Made by a program: the position numbers and the translations under genes. Source: a virus. From it: a stretch of 25,715 nt of DNA. This document shows positions 7,735 to 15,147 of this stretch, piece after piece (the stretch's first letter is position 1; every line of letters starts with the position of its first letter). The stretch is taken from the IMG/VR virus record IMGVR_UViG_3300027754_000389, positions 1 through 25,715 of that record; one strand, written 5' to 3'. The notes under the pieces are model-generated. The model did not search any database. It was not told the DNA's origin and saw only the letters and a program-made list of their open reading frames with translations.

Positions 7735-8278
7735 TGGATTAGTTCAAGTATATGAGAATGCATTAGAAGAAAATGTATGTGATTTTTTGATTGATATGTT
7801 CGAAGAACATTCAAATAAACAAGAACGTATAGAAAATGAAAGAAAACCAAACTTTACTCAATTTAATCTTACAGAAAATTGTAAATTAACAAAAGAGATT
7901 GAGCAAGTTCACAATCATCTTATTCAAAAAACATTTCAATATCGCAACGAATATTACGAAATGGTAGACAGAAGAGTTTTTCCAAAAGAACACGCATTTG
8001 AGCAATTTCGAATTAAACGTTATAATGATGATGGAAATGATGAGTTTGATACTCACGTAGATGTGGTTGATTATGAAACCGCAAGAAGATTTTTATCTTT
8101 TATGTGGTATCTTAATGATGTCGAAGAAGGAGGAGAAACAAAATTTTTAAATATGATGGTCAATCCAAAGAAAGGAAATCTTCTGGTTTTTCCTCCACTT
8201 TGGATGTTTCCACATTCTGGACTAATTCCAATTAGTTCGCCAAAATATATTATTAGTACGTATTTACATTATAAGTAA
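7721..8278 (+). CDS. 2-oxoglutarate/Fe(II)-dependent oxygenase (prolyl-4-hydroxylase-like)
   Basis: A 185-aa dioxygenase of the double-stranded beta-helix superfamily. Such enzymes are frequent in cyanophages, but the substrate is unknown. The iron triad is visible: H112 and D114 (FDTHVDV) and H165 (MFPHSG). A basic residue ten positions later (K175, SPKYIIST) is placed to bind 2-oxoglutarate. The core motifs RFLSFMWYLNDVEEGGET and GNLLVFPP are typical of the P4H branch. The ATG at 7721 is preferred over an upstream in-frame ATG at 7691, which would overlap uvsX more deeply. The stop overlaps the gp41 start (TAATG). It sits between the recombinase and helicase, so a role tied to DNA metabolism is conceivable but not shown. 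Confidence 0.9.
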   Translation: MEALNGLVQVYENALEENVCDFLIDMFEEHSNKQERIENERKPNFTQFNLTENCKLTKEIEQVHNHLIQKTFQYRNEYYEMVDRRVFPKEHAFEQFRIKRYNDDGNDEFDTHVDVVDYETARRFLSFMWYLNDVEEGGETKFLNMMVNPKKGNLLVFPPLWMFPHSGLIPISSPKYIISTYLHYK

Positions 8279-9654
8279 TGGAAAAAATTGAAACTACTAT
8301 TCTTCGCAATCTTCTTTTTAATAATGAATATTGCAGAAAAGTATTGCCTTTTATTAAAACGGAGTATTTTGAAAACCTTCACGAGAAAGTAGTTTTTGAA
8401 GAGATTTGTAAGTTTATTGTTGCTTATGAAGAACTTGCTACTAAAGAAGTTCTTTTAATTGAAACTGAAAAAAGAACAGATATTACAGAGGATACTTACA
8501 AAACTATTTGTGATTATGTTTCAAAACTTGATGATGGACACGCAGATTTAGAATGGGTAACTGATACTACCGAAAAATGGTGTCGTGATAGAGCAATTTA
8601 TCTTGCTTTGATGGAAAGTATCAAAATTGCTGATGGTCAAGATGAAAAGAAAAACAGAGATGCAATTCCAAGTATTCTTCAAGAAGCATTAGCAGTTGGT
8701 TTTGATAATAATGTTGGGCACGATTATCTAAATGATTTTGAGAAACGTTATGATTTTTATCACAAAAAACAAGAAAAAATACCATTTGATTTAGATTATT
8801 TCAATAAGATTACCAAAGGTGGTATACCAAATAAAACACTCAATATCGCTCTTGCCGGAACTGGTGTTGGCAAATCTTTGTTTATGTGCCACGTTGCTGC
8901 TTCTGTTCTTTTACAAGGAAAGAATGTTCTTTATATAACTCTTGAAATGTCAGAAGAAAAGATTGCCGAACGTATTGATGCAAATCTTTTAAATATTAAT
9001 ATCAAAGATATTGAAACACTTCCAAAAATAATGTTTGAAAGTAAAGTAAATGCTATTGCAAAGAAAACACAAGGAACTTTAATCATTAAAGAATATCCAA
9101 CTGCTTCAGCACATTCGGGACATTTTAGAGCATTATTAAATGAACTGCAATTGAAAAAATCATTTCGTCCTGATATTATTTTTATTGATTATTTAAATAT
9201 TTGTGCTTCTTCAAGATATAAAGGTAATCTTTCGGTTAATTCTTATTCTTATATTAAATCAATTGCTGAAGAATTAAGAGGGCTTGCGGTAGAAATGAAT
9301 GTTCCTATTTTTAGTGCAACACAAACTACTCGTAGTGGTTCTACAAATTCTGATCCAGATTTGACTGATACTAGTGAGTCTTTTGGTCTTCCTGCGACTG
9401 CTGACCTTATGTTTGCTTTGATTTCTACCGAAGAATTAGAACAATTGGGACAGATTATGGTAAAGCAACTTAAGAACAGATATAATGACCCAACATCCAA
9501 TAAAAGATTTGTTGTTGGAATAGATAGAGCAAAGATGAAACTTTATGATGTAGAACAAAACGCTCAAGATGGTATACTTGACGCTGGTAAAGATGAAGAG
9601 TATAATGATGAAGAAAAGAAACCTAAAAAATCATTTGAGGGATTTAAATTCTAA
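8278..9654 (+). CDS. 41: Replicative DNA helicase (gp41-like, DnaB family)
   Basis: Hexameric 5'-3' helicase that unwinds ahead of the fork and pairs with gp61 primase. The 458-aa length is close to T4 gp41 (475 aa). Motifs: Walker A AGTGVGKS (193-200); H1a-like LYITLEMSEE with E223; Walker B IIFIDYLNIC (300-309); the DnaB H3-like SATQTTRSG segment; and a C-terminal DRAKMK basic patch. The N-terminal about 150 residues are helical and variable, as in gp41. It begins at TAATG on the oxygenase stop and ends one base before the mazG ATG. Confidence 0.96.
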   Translation: MEKIETTILRNLLFNNEYCRKVLPFIKTEYFENLHEKVVFEEICKFIVAYEELATKEVLLIETEKRTDITEDTYKTICDYVSKLDDGHADLEWVTDTTEKWCRDRAIYLALMESIKIADGQDEKKNRDAIPSILQEALAVGFDNNVGHDYLNDFEKRYDFYHKKQEKIPFDLDYFNKITKGGIPNKTLNIALAGTGVGKSLFMCHVAASVLLQGKNVLYITLEMSEEKIAERIDANLLNINIKDIETLPKIMFESKVNAIAKKTQGTLIIKEYPTASAHSGHFRALLNELQLKKSFRPDIIFIDYLNICASSRYKGNLSVNSYSYIKSIAEELRGLAVEMNVPIFSATQTTRSGSTNSDPDLTDTSESFGLPATADLMFALISTEELEQLGQIMVKQLKNRYNDPTSNKRFVVGIDRAKMKLYDVEQNAQDGILDAGKDEEYNDEEKKPKKSFEGFKF

Positions 9655-9655
9655 T

Positions 9656-10066
9656 ATGACCCAAGTTATTGATACAAAAAAATATATTGAGTTCGTTCGT
9701 GAAACTACAAGTAAAGCAAGTAGTGATTTTCCTTCTTTGCTTTCTCGTCTAACTGAATTGGAAATTGGAGATGCAGATGTCCCTCGTCTTATGACTGCTG
9801 CATTTGGAGTGAGTGCCGAGGCAGGAGAACTTGTAGAAATTATAAAAAAAATATTCTTGCAAGGAAAGCCATATAATGAAGAAAATATCATCCATATGAA
9901 AAAAGAGGCAGGAGATATTCTCTGGTATATGTCTCAACTTTGCATTGCTCTTGATACTACTTTTGAAGAATTGATGGAAATTAATTACCAAAAACTATCA
10001 GCAAGATATCCAGAAGGAACTTTTGATATTCATCGTAGTGAAAATAGAGTAGAGGGGGATTTGTAA
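9656..10066 (+). CDS. mazG: MazG-like nucleotide pyrophosphohydrolase
   Basis: Predicted all-alpha NTP pyrophosphohydrolase. MazG is common in cyanophages and has been proposed to act on (p)ppGpp or on nucleotide pools; the actual substrate here is not known. The 136-aa protein has the metal-binding pattern EAGELVE (E55, E58) followed by KEAGD (E84, D87) in two helices, with ILWYMSQL after it. The ATG at 9656, one base after the gp41 stop, is preferred over upstream in-frame starts inside gp41. It is the last gene of the polymerase-helicase run, followed by a strong terminator. Confidence 0.92.
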   Translation: MTQVIDTKKYIEFVRETTSKASSDFPSLLSRLTELEIGDADVPRLMTAAFGVSAEAGELVEIIKKIFLQGKPYNEENIIHMKKEAGDILWYMSQLCIALDTTFEELMEINYQKLSARYPEGTFDIHRSENRVEGDL

Positions 10067-10073
10067 AACATAC

Positions 10074-10105
10074 ACTCTCTCCTCTTTTGGGGAGAGTTTT
10101 TTTTT
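10074..10105 (+). terminator. Intrinsic terminator after mazG, fused to a late promoter
   Basis: A 9-bp stem (10074-10082 with 10089-10097, one G-T pair), a TCTTTT loop and a nine-T run to 10105. The last T is also the first base of a TATAAATA box. Confidence 0.92.
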
Positions 10106-10112
10106 ATAAATA
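10105..10112 (+). promoter_or_regulatory. Late promoter TATAAATA upstream of the 10147 gene
   Basis: An exact T4-type late box formed at the end of the mazG terminator T-tract, 34 nt before the ATG at 10147. Confidence 0.75.
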
Positions 10113-10146
10113 TAAGAAAATAAGGTAGAGTAGGATATTTTTTTAT

Positions 10147-10374
10147 ATGAAAACTTTTAAAATATTTTTAGAGAATGCAGCAGAAAATCTTGCAGCACTA
10201 AGAGCAAAAAGCGAAAATCGTAAACAAGAACTAATGCAACAAATTGCTACTCAAAGACAACAAAAAAAAGAAGATGAAGAATTAGAAAATACAATAAACA
10301 GAGAAATTGAAGAAAGAGAAAAAGCAAAAACAAATAAAAGAAAACCCACAAAATTAGAAGACAAAAAAAGATAA
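10147..10374 (+). CDS. Small charged coiled-coil protein with capsid-targeting-like N-terminus
   Basis: A 75-aa protein, not matched to a named family. It begins MKTFKIFLENA, which resembles the N-terminal capsid-targeting sequence of T4 internal proteins (MKTYQEFIAEA), although the residue at the expected gp21 cleavage point is Asn rather than Glu. The rest is an uninterrupted, highly charged Lys/Glu/Gln-rich helix ending in a basic tail. Composition and length are compatible with a head-core or packaged internal protein (inference). It is served by its own late promoter, and the next gene has another late box overlapping this stop region. It is the first of three neighbours with the same type of N-terminus. 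Confidence 0.72.
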   Translation: MKTFKIFLENAAENLAALRAKSENRKQELMQQIATQRQQKKEDEELENTINREIEEREKAKTNKRKPTKLEDKKR

Positions 10375-10382
10375 GATAAATA
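10375..10382 (+). promoter_or_regulatory. Late promoter GATAAATA upstream of the 10402 gene
   Basis: A NATAAATA match immediately after the stop of the 10147 gene, 19 nt before the ATG at 10402. A short inverted repeat (ACTAG 10383-10387, CTAGT 10393-10397) follows. Confidence 0.68.
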
Positions 10383-10401
10383 ACTAGAAAACCTAGTATA
10401 A

Positions 10402-11595
10402 ATGAAGACATTTGTCCAATTCATCAAAGAAGCCACAGAAACCCTTGCATCTACTGAAGCAAAGAATAGAGGTCTTGTGGGTGATGGACACGGGGATTGG
10501 TTTGATAAGCAAGGGAAGTTAATAGCAAAAACAGTTGGCGGAAAGTTAAAATATTTTGGACAAGGTGAGAAAAAACAACAACCAGAAGTATCAGTAAAAC
10601 AAAAAGTATCAACACAACAAGCAACACCTACAACACAACAAGGACAAGTAGGACAGCAGGAAACCCAAGAGGAGCAACCAAATGGGATTGTAATTTTACT
10701 TGGTAGATTTAATCCTCCATCCAAAAATCACGAAGCATTATTAGCAGCAGGTTATAATCAATCAATAAGAAAAAAATATGAATATCGTATCTATCCAAGT
10801 CGTATTCAGGATGGAGATTTAAATCCACTCAATCCACAATTAAAGATTTCATATATGAAATCTATGTTCTCCAAGTATGCAGATTATATTGTAGATAGTG
10901 ATAATATTAAAACTATTTTTGATGTTTTAAGTTCTGTTTATAATGATGGTTATACTGATGTAGTAATTGTAACAGGGCAAGATAGACTTGGAGAATTTCA
11001 AAGTTTAGCACATAAAGGTGAAGGTCAAAATTATCAGTTCAATAATATCGAAGTAGTTTCGTCTGGTGTAAAGGACCCTGATAGTGATGTAGAAACTGCT
11101 GGTTCTTCGTCAATGATGAGAACTGCTGCTGCACTTGGTGATTATGAAAAGTTTTCTGCTGGATTGCCACCATCTATGAAGATGGGCGAAAAACAAGAAA
11201 TGTTTAATACTTTATCAAAATCAATTAAGGTAACAGAAAATACACAACTTTGGAAAATTGCACCAGAATTGGATATTAGCGGATTGAGGCAAGATTATAA
11301 AAATAATGGTCTTTTTGATGTTGGAGCATTAGTCGAAAATCAAAATACTGGATTGATTGGAAGAATACTTCGTCGTGGTGCAAATCATTTAATTTGCGTA
11401 ACGAAAGAAGGTGTAATGTTTAAGAGTTGGTTAAAAGATTTGAGAGAAGTATATGAAGTTGGAACTTGCTCTTACCGAGCACACGCACAATCAATTACAC
11501 CAGGCCAACCAGTAGTTTCTTTTACGGATGTAGAGATTAAAGAAACAATACCAAAGAAAAATATAAATATCAATAAAGCAGCAAAAGTAAAATGA
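10402..11595 (+). CDS. Nucleotidylyltransferase-domain protein with capsid-targeting-like N-terminus
   Basis: A 397-aa protein in four parts. (1) The N-terminus MKTFVQFIKEA resembles the T4 capsid-targeting sequence, with IKE|A in the place of the gp21 cleavage site. (2) An HGDW segment (residues 30-33) is followed by a Gln-rich linker (about 57-93). (3) A nucleotidylyltransferase core has GRFNPPSKNHE (101-111), VTGQDRLGEF (190-199) and SSSMMR (235-240), the counterpart of the ISSTxIR loop of NMN/cytidylyltransferases. (4) The C-terminal domain contains SGLRQDY and a small beta-rich segment with GLIGRILRRG. In the usual HxGH signature the first His is replaced (SKNH), while His110 remains, so activity is uncertain. 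The substrate is unknown; NMN or a cytidylyl acceptor are possibilities. Late promoter upstream; ATGA overlap with the next gene. Confidence 0.85.
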   Translation: MKTFVQFIKEATETLASTEAKNRGLVGDGHGDWFDKQGKLIAKTVGGKLKYFGQGEKKQQPEVSVKQKVSTQQATPTTQQGQVGQQETQEEQPNGIVILLGRFNPPSKNHEALLAAGYNQSIRKKYEYRIYPSRIQDGDLNPLNPQLKISYMKSMFSKYADYIVDSDNIKTIFDVLSSVYNDGYTDVVIVTGQDRLGEFQSLAHKGEGQNYQFNNIEVVSSGVKDPDSDVETAGSSSMMRTAAALGDYEKFSAGLPPSMKMGEKQEMFNTLSKSIKVTENTQLWKIAPELDISGLRQDYKNNGLFDVGALVENQNTGLIGRILRRGANHLICVTKEGVMFKSWLKDLREVYEVGTCSYRAHAQSITPGQPVVSFTDVEIKETIPKKNININKAAKVK

Positions 11596-12671
11596 GAACT
11601 TGGAAGGAAGTTATACAAGAAGCAAGTGCTACTGAAATTAAAAGAGCAGGAGAAGCAGCATTACGAGATGAAAGAAATAAAAATAAAGCAGAAAAAATAA
11701 CAAAAGGCAAATCTTCTTATCAGGATTATTTGGAAAAACAACTTGCATTTAAAAAGGACAAATACGAAGCACAAAAAAAAGCACAAATTGAAAGAGCGAA
11801 AGAAAAAAATGTCCAAGGACCTTTAGATCAAGCAAAGGCGTCACTTAAAGGAATTCAAACCCAAACTATTTCGGACAAAGATAAGGAAGGCACGGCATAT
11901 TCTAAACTTATGGGAAATGTTGGTTCTACTGCTGTTGGAGTTGGTGGTGCTGTATTTCACGGTATAAGAGCATTAGCAGCAAGAAAAAAAGCAGAAACAA
12001 AAGCAAAGGAGAAACAACAAGAAAAAAGAGAAAGAAAAGCAGCTGGAAGACCACCTGGAAAAACTGAAAAAAAAGAAAATCCTTCACCCGAAGCACCAAC
12101 TGCTAAAACAGAAAAATCACAAGAACAACCAAAATTACTTGTTCCATCTACAAAAAGACTTCCTCCATCTGGAGGTACTGGTGGTCGTGGTGCTAAAAAG
12201 CAAACACTTGGACAAAGAGCAAGAAATAATCCAGCAATTAAAGCAGGATTAATTACTCAACGTATGGAAAGTTATTCTAATTGGAGAGAAGAACTTTTAA
12301 TTGAAGTAGACGAAAAAGATAAAGGAAAAAAAGAAAAAATTATAGATGTGATGAAAGGAAAAAATACAATCATTATCAATCCAGAAGATAAAAAGGTAAA
12401 TGAAGAATCTGCTGCTTGGCAAAGAAAGGAGGGAAAGAATCCAGAAGGTGGATTAAATGCAAAAGGAATTGCGTCTTATCGTAAAGAAAATCCTGGTTCA
12501 AAACTCTCTCTTGCTGTGACTACTCCACCATCAAAACTTAAAAAAGGTAGTAAAGCAGCAAATCGTAGAAAGTCTTTTTGTGCTCGTATGGGAGGAATGC
12601 CTGGACCTATGAAAGACGAAAAAGGTCGCCCAACCAGAAAGGCATTAGCATTAAGAAAGTGGAATTGTTAA
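11592..12671 (+). CDS. Basic modular virion-type protein with DUF6321-like C-terminus
   Basis: A 359-aa, Lys-rich protein. The N-terminus MRTWKEVIQEA again resembles a T4 capsid-targeting sequence with an IQE|A cleavage-like site. The next 100 residues are charged helix; residues about 110-128 are a Gly/Ala-rich hydrophobic patch; then comes a Pro/Lys/Glu-rich linker. A middle element, SYSNWREELLIEVDE, leads to KNTIIINPE. The last 86 residues (274-359) form a compact basic module: AWQRKEGKNPEGGLNAKG, then KSFCARMGG and a closing RKALALRKWNC. I recall this module as a phage domain of unknown function (DUF6321-like). A DNA-associated internal head protein fits the charge and the late promoter of its operon, but this is inference. 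Confidence 0.78.
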   Translation: MRTWKEVIQEASATEIKRAGEAALRDERNKNKAEKITKGKSSYQDYLEKQLAFKKDKYEAQKKAQIERAKEKNVQGPLDQAKASLKGIQTQTISDKDKEGTAYSKLMGNVGSTAVGVGGAVFHGIRALAARKKAETKAKEKQQEKRERKAAGRPPGKTEKKENPSPEAPTAKTEKSQEQPKLLVPSTKRLPPSGGTGGRGAKKQTLGQRARNNPAIKAGLITQRMESYSNWREELLIEVDEKDKGKKEKIIDVMKGKNTIIINPEDKKVNEESAAWQRKEGKNPEGGLNAKGIASYRKENPGSKLSLAVTTPPSKLKKGSKAANRRKSFCARMGGMPGPMKDEKGRPTRKALALRKWNC

Positions 12672-12685
12672 ATTGTGGTAAAATA

Positions 12686-12693
12686 GATAAATA
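12686..12693 (+). promoter_or_regulatory. Late promoter GATAAATA upstream of the 12723 gene
   Basis: A NATAAATA match 15 nt after the preceding stop and 29 nt before the ATG at 12723. Confidence 0.68.
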
Positions 12694-12722
12694 AAATAGG
12701 AACATTTCACCTAGAGGTTATT

Positions 12723-12908
12723 ATGTCAGTCGCAATCGTATGGGCATGGGTATCAGCTAATCAAGCACTTTTAGCAACTGTATTATTTGCAGTTTCGGAA
12801 GCACTTGGAGCAAATCCAAAAGTCAAGGCTAACGGTATTCTTTCACTTATCATTATTCAGGCACAAAATGCTTTGAAAGCAAAAGGCGCAAAAGACATTA
12901 CTCCTTGA
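12723..12908 (+). CDS. Small hydrophobic protein, function unknown
   Basis: A 61-aa protein beginning MSVAIVWAWVSANQALLATV, with a hydrophobic first half, a polar turn (NPKVKAN), a second hydrophobic stretch (GILSLIIIQAQNAL) and a basic end. It could insert in the membrane with one or two short segments, which would be compatible with a holin-like role, but no family motif supports that. The start is supported by AGAGG (12713-12717) 5 nt upstream and a late promoter at 12686. I recall similar short proteins in other cyanophages. Confidence 0.75.
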   Translation: MSVAIVWAWVSANQALLATVLFAVSEALGANPKVKANGILSLIIIQAQNALKAKGAKDITP

Positions 12909-12942
12909 GAGTAATTATAAAAAAACTCAATTTATTAAATTA

Positions 12943-12968
12943 TAGTGAATTTTTCAAAAAATTCACTA
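12943..12968 (+). repeat. Perfect 12-bp AT-rich inverted repeat
   Basis: TAGTGAATTTTT (12943-12954) is followed, after CA, by its exact complement AAAAATTCACTA (12957-12968). It has no T-tract after it on this strand. It lies between the 12723 gene and a separate GC-rich terminator 18 nt further on. Confidence 0.7.
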
Positions 12969-12986
12969 AATATAAAATAGATTTAC

Positions 12987-13013
12987 TGGGGAGTAAATAA
13001 CTCCCCATTTTTT
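12987..13013 (+). terminator. Intrinsic terminator fused to a late promoter
   Basis: An 8-bp stem (12987-12994 TGGGGAGT with 13000-13007 ACTCCCCA), a 5-nt loop and a six-T run (13008-13013). The last T begins the next TATAAATA box. Confidence 0.92.
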
Positions 13014-13020
13014 ATAAATA
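13013..13020 (+). promoter_or_regulatory. Late promoter TATAAATA upstream of the 13049 gene
   Basis: An exact late box directly at the end of the terminator T-tract, 28 nt before the ATG at 13049. Confidence 0.78.
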
Positions 13021-13048
13021 CTTTTAGGAAAACTTACGGAAGAAAAGA

Positions 13049-14083
13049 ATGGCACTCTGGGGCATTTCAACAACAACCGAAACTGCGGCAAATAATTATA
13101 ACATTCCAAAGTTTATGCACATCGTTGACAAAAACATTACAGGGCATAATGTTTTTGCTGATGGTCGAGGATGGATACACAGACACTACAAGAGTTCTGA
13201 AAACTCTGGAATTAGCACCAGGTATTATGATGAGGTTTTAGTTCCTGTTGCTGGTCTGAATACTGCTGGTAGTGGTTCTAATAGTACAGGACACGGAAAT
13301 TCTACTCCAGTAGCAGTTTTCTTCGAAGATCCAAACAAGGCATCACCAATCTCTGTTGGTGGTGGCGGAACTACCGGTATTGCTACTAATACTACTGGAT
13401 ATGTTCATCTTGTTTATAATGAACTGGTTTATGTTTCTGCCGGAGCAACAGTTAGAATTCGTACCTTTGATGCTAATAATGCAAATGAAAGCACTGCAAT
13501 TGTTGGGACAGCAGCATCAGTTACACCTGGAGCACCAGTTGTTAATTATGTAAATGTCAATGGATTGACTGTTTTTACAAATTATAACGGACAGATTACA
13601 AATAGAGTAGCATTTGCCTTTACTTCACCAAGTACTGTTTTGACTGCAAACGTTCCATTCACAACATCAGTAACTACGACAGGACAAACTGTTGCGATTG
13701 GTGGAACTAATATCTTTGTTGACTCAGTAACGGGTGTTTCTATTGGAAGTTCACTTACAGTAGCAGGTAAACTTACAAATGTTTCTGTTGTTGCTGTTGG
13801 AACTACTTCTGTTCAAATTGGAACTGCAAGTACAATTTCTTCAACAATTACTGCAGGACTTGGAGTTACATTTAGCACAAGAACAAATGCTACAAAGTTG
13901 TTTATTGATATGAGTAGAGGATTTATTGGTGTTGGTACTGATGGTGCAACTGGCGTTGGTATCATTAGCTCCTTTACTTCTGACATCATTCGTCAAATAG
14001 GCGGTGCTGGAACTTATCTTTCTTTACAAAAAGATGGAGTAACTGCCGTTGGACTTGGAACAACTACATTAACAGTTAGATAA
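13049..14083 (+). CDS. Probable virion structural protein
   Basis: A 344-aa protein rich in Gly, Thr, Ser and Val with very few charged residues, typical of beta-structured virion surface or tail proteins. The opening MALWGISTTTETAANNY resembles the N-terminus of a structural protein family of T4-like cyanophages (MALWG...). It is followed by a segment with GRGWIHRHYKSSENSG, then repeated beta-strand-like Thr/Val/Gly stretches (for example TVAIGGTNIFVDSVTGVSIG). No enzymatic motif is visible. A strong late promoter sits upstream. The exact place in the particle cannot be decided from sequence alone. Confidence 0.8.
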   Translation: MALWGISTTTETAANNYNIPKFMHIVDKNITGHNVFADGRGWIHRHYKSSENSGISTRYYDEVLVPVAGLNTAGSGSNSTGHGNSTPVAVFFEDPNKASPISVGGGGTTGIATNTTGYVHLVYNELVYVSAGATVRIRTFDANNANESTAIVGTAASVTPGAPVVNYVNVNGLTVFTNYNGQITNRVAFAFTSPSTVLTANVPFTTSVTTTGQTVAIGGTNIFVDSVTGVSIGSSLTVAGKLTNVSVVAVGTTSVQIGTASTISSTITAGLGVTFSTRTNATKLFIDMSRGFIGVGTDGATGVGIISSFTSDIIRQIGGAGTYLSLQKDGVTAVGLGTTTLTVR

Positions 14084-14091
14084 TATACAAT

Positions 14092-14463
14092 ATGAGATTT
14101 GATGAATTGAATGAAGAAAACTACATAATCTTTGCGATTAAACATTATGAAAATCCACAAGCAATTACGCAAGAGGATTTTTTTGAAGATATGAAAAGAT
14201 TTAAGTGGATTAAACGACTTCTAAACAAATATAAAAATACCGGTGATTTAAATACTCATTTAATCATTAATCACTTTATGTCTCTTTATAATGTATTTGG
14301 AGAATCTACAACACCTTTATTGTTTTATAAAATTAATAAAGAACTTTGGGGTGTTTTAAAGACTTTTGTTTTATATCTTGGAAGACTTCCAGAATATCCA
14401 AAAACTACAATACACGATATACCAGTAGACATAGAGTGTCTTAAGATTTTAAACTCAATCTAA
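14092..14463 (+). CDS. Conserved phage protein of unknown function
   Basis: A 123-aa, mostly helical protein: an acidic N-terminus with YENPQAITQEDFFEDMKRFK, then WIKRLLNKYKNTGDLNTHL, then NHFMSLYNVFGESTTPLLFY and a C-terminal LGRLPEYP. I recall this KRFKxIKRLLN...NH...LYNVFG pattern from many T4-like and other marine phages, but no function is attached to it. It follows the virion protein by 8 nt, so it is probably transcribed from the same late promoter. The stop overlaps the next ATG (TAATG). Confidence 0.8.
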   Translation: MRFDELNEENYIIFAIKHYENPQAITQEDFFEDMKRFKWIKRLLNKYKNTGDLNTHLIINHFMSLYNVFGESTTPLLFYKINKELWGVLKTFVLYLGRLPEYPKTTIHDIPVDIECLKILNSI

Positions 14464-14675
14464 TGAAAGAAGAAGTTCTATTAAAGGTTATTAGTATTAT
14501 TCGTAATCTTCGAGAAGACGGAATAATATCCTCTGGTGCGCCAACAAATAATGCTTCAGGTGAAAATATTGCAGGTCTTCCTCCGGACAACCCACCAGTA
14601 GATTTAAGAAAAAAAAAATATAAAGGTATTCCATTTTTTTACAAAAATATCTTTAGGAGAAAGAAAAATGTTTAA
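14463..14675 (+). CDS. Small conserved phage protein, basic C-terminus
   Basis: A 70-aa protein with a helical start (MKEEVLLKVISIIRNLREDG), a central Gly/Pro/Asn-rich segment containing PTNNASGENIAGLPPDNPP, and a strongly basic tail with RKKKYKGIPFFYK and RRKK. No function is recognised. It is tightly coupled: it starts on the previous stop (TAATG) and its stop overlaps the next gene by 8 nt. Confidence 0.75.
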   Translation: MKEEVLLKVISIIRNLREDGIISSGAPTNNASGENIAGLPPDNPPVDLRKKKYKGIPFFYKNIFRRKKNV

Positions 14676-15147
14676 GCAAACTGGAGCATCAACTGATACT
14701 AAAGTTGCAGTTCTTGAAGAAAAAGTTTCTATCTATGAGCAAATGATGAAAAAGATTGAAGATGCAATATACGCAATTAGTGAAACAAGTCAAGGTATTT
14801 CTAAAATGCTTGCAATACACGAAGAAAGACTAGAGCAAGGCATAAGATCTGACGAAGTAATCATTAAAATGATCGATGATCTTAAAAAAACAGTAGAAGC
14901 AGAAGATGTCGATTTGAGTGATCGTATTGATGAAGTGATTGAAAGAGCACAAGAAAAAATAAATGAAATTGATAAAAAAGTAGAAGAAGTCAAAAAAGTC
15001 AAATGGATGGTGATTGGAATTGGCACTGCTATTGCGATTGTGGTAGCATCAGCAACATCATTAATGGGCGGTATATTGACACCTGATAATTTTGGATATA
15101 AGATAGAACAGAGAATAGTCCCAAATTCAGAAAACATTAAAAGATGA
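14668..15147 (+). CDS. Coiled-coil protein with C-terminal membrane segment (XhlA-like layout)
   Basis: A 159-aa protein. Residues 12-110 form long amphipathic helices with heptad-like spacing and many Glu/Lys residues, suggesting a coiled coil. Residues 112-132 (KWMVIGIGTAIAIVVASAT) form a single hydrophobic segment, followed by a short tail. This layout resembles XhlA-type hemolysin/holin-accessory proteins, but similarity of layout is not proof of function. The start has a good ribosome site, TAGGAGA (14654-14660), 7 nt upstream. The stop overlaps the primase start as ATGA, linking a probable late gene to a replication gene. Confidence 0.75.
   Translation: MFKQTGASTDTKVAVLEEKVSIYEQMMKKIEDAIYAISETSQGISKMLAIHEERLEQGIRSDEVIIKMIDDLKKTVEAEDVDLSDRIDEVIERAQEKINEIDKKVEEVKKVKWMVIGIGTAIAIVVASATSLMGGILTPDNFGYKIEQRIVPNSENIKR

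Noticed and set aside
10251-10724. 157-codon minus-strand ORF rich in Ser/Cys/Phe
   Set aside because: It is antisense to Lys/Gln-rich coding sequence; composition explains the absence of stops.
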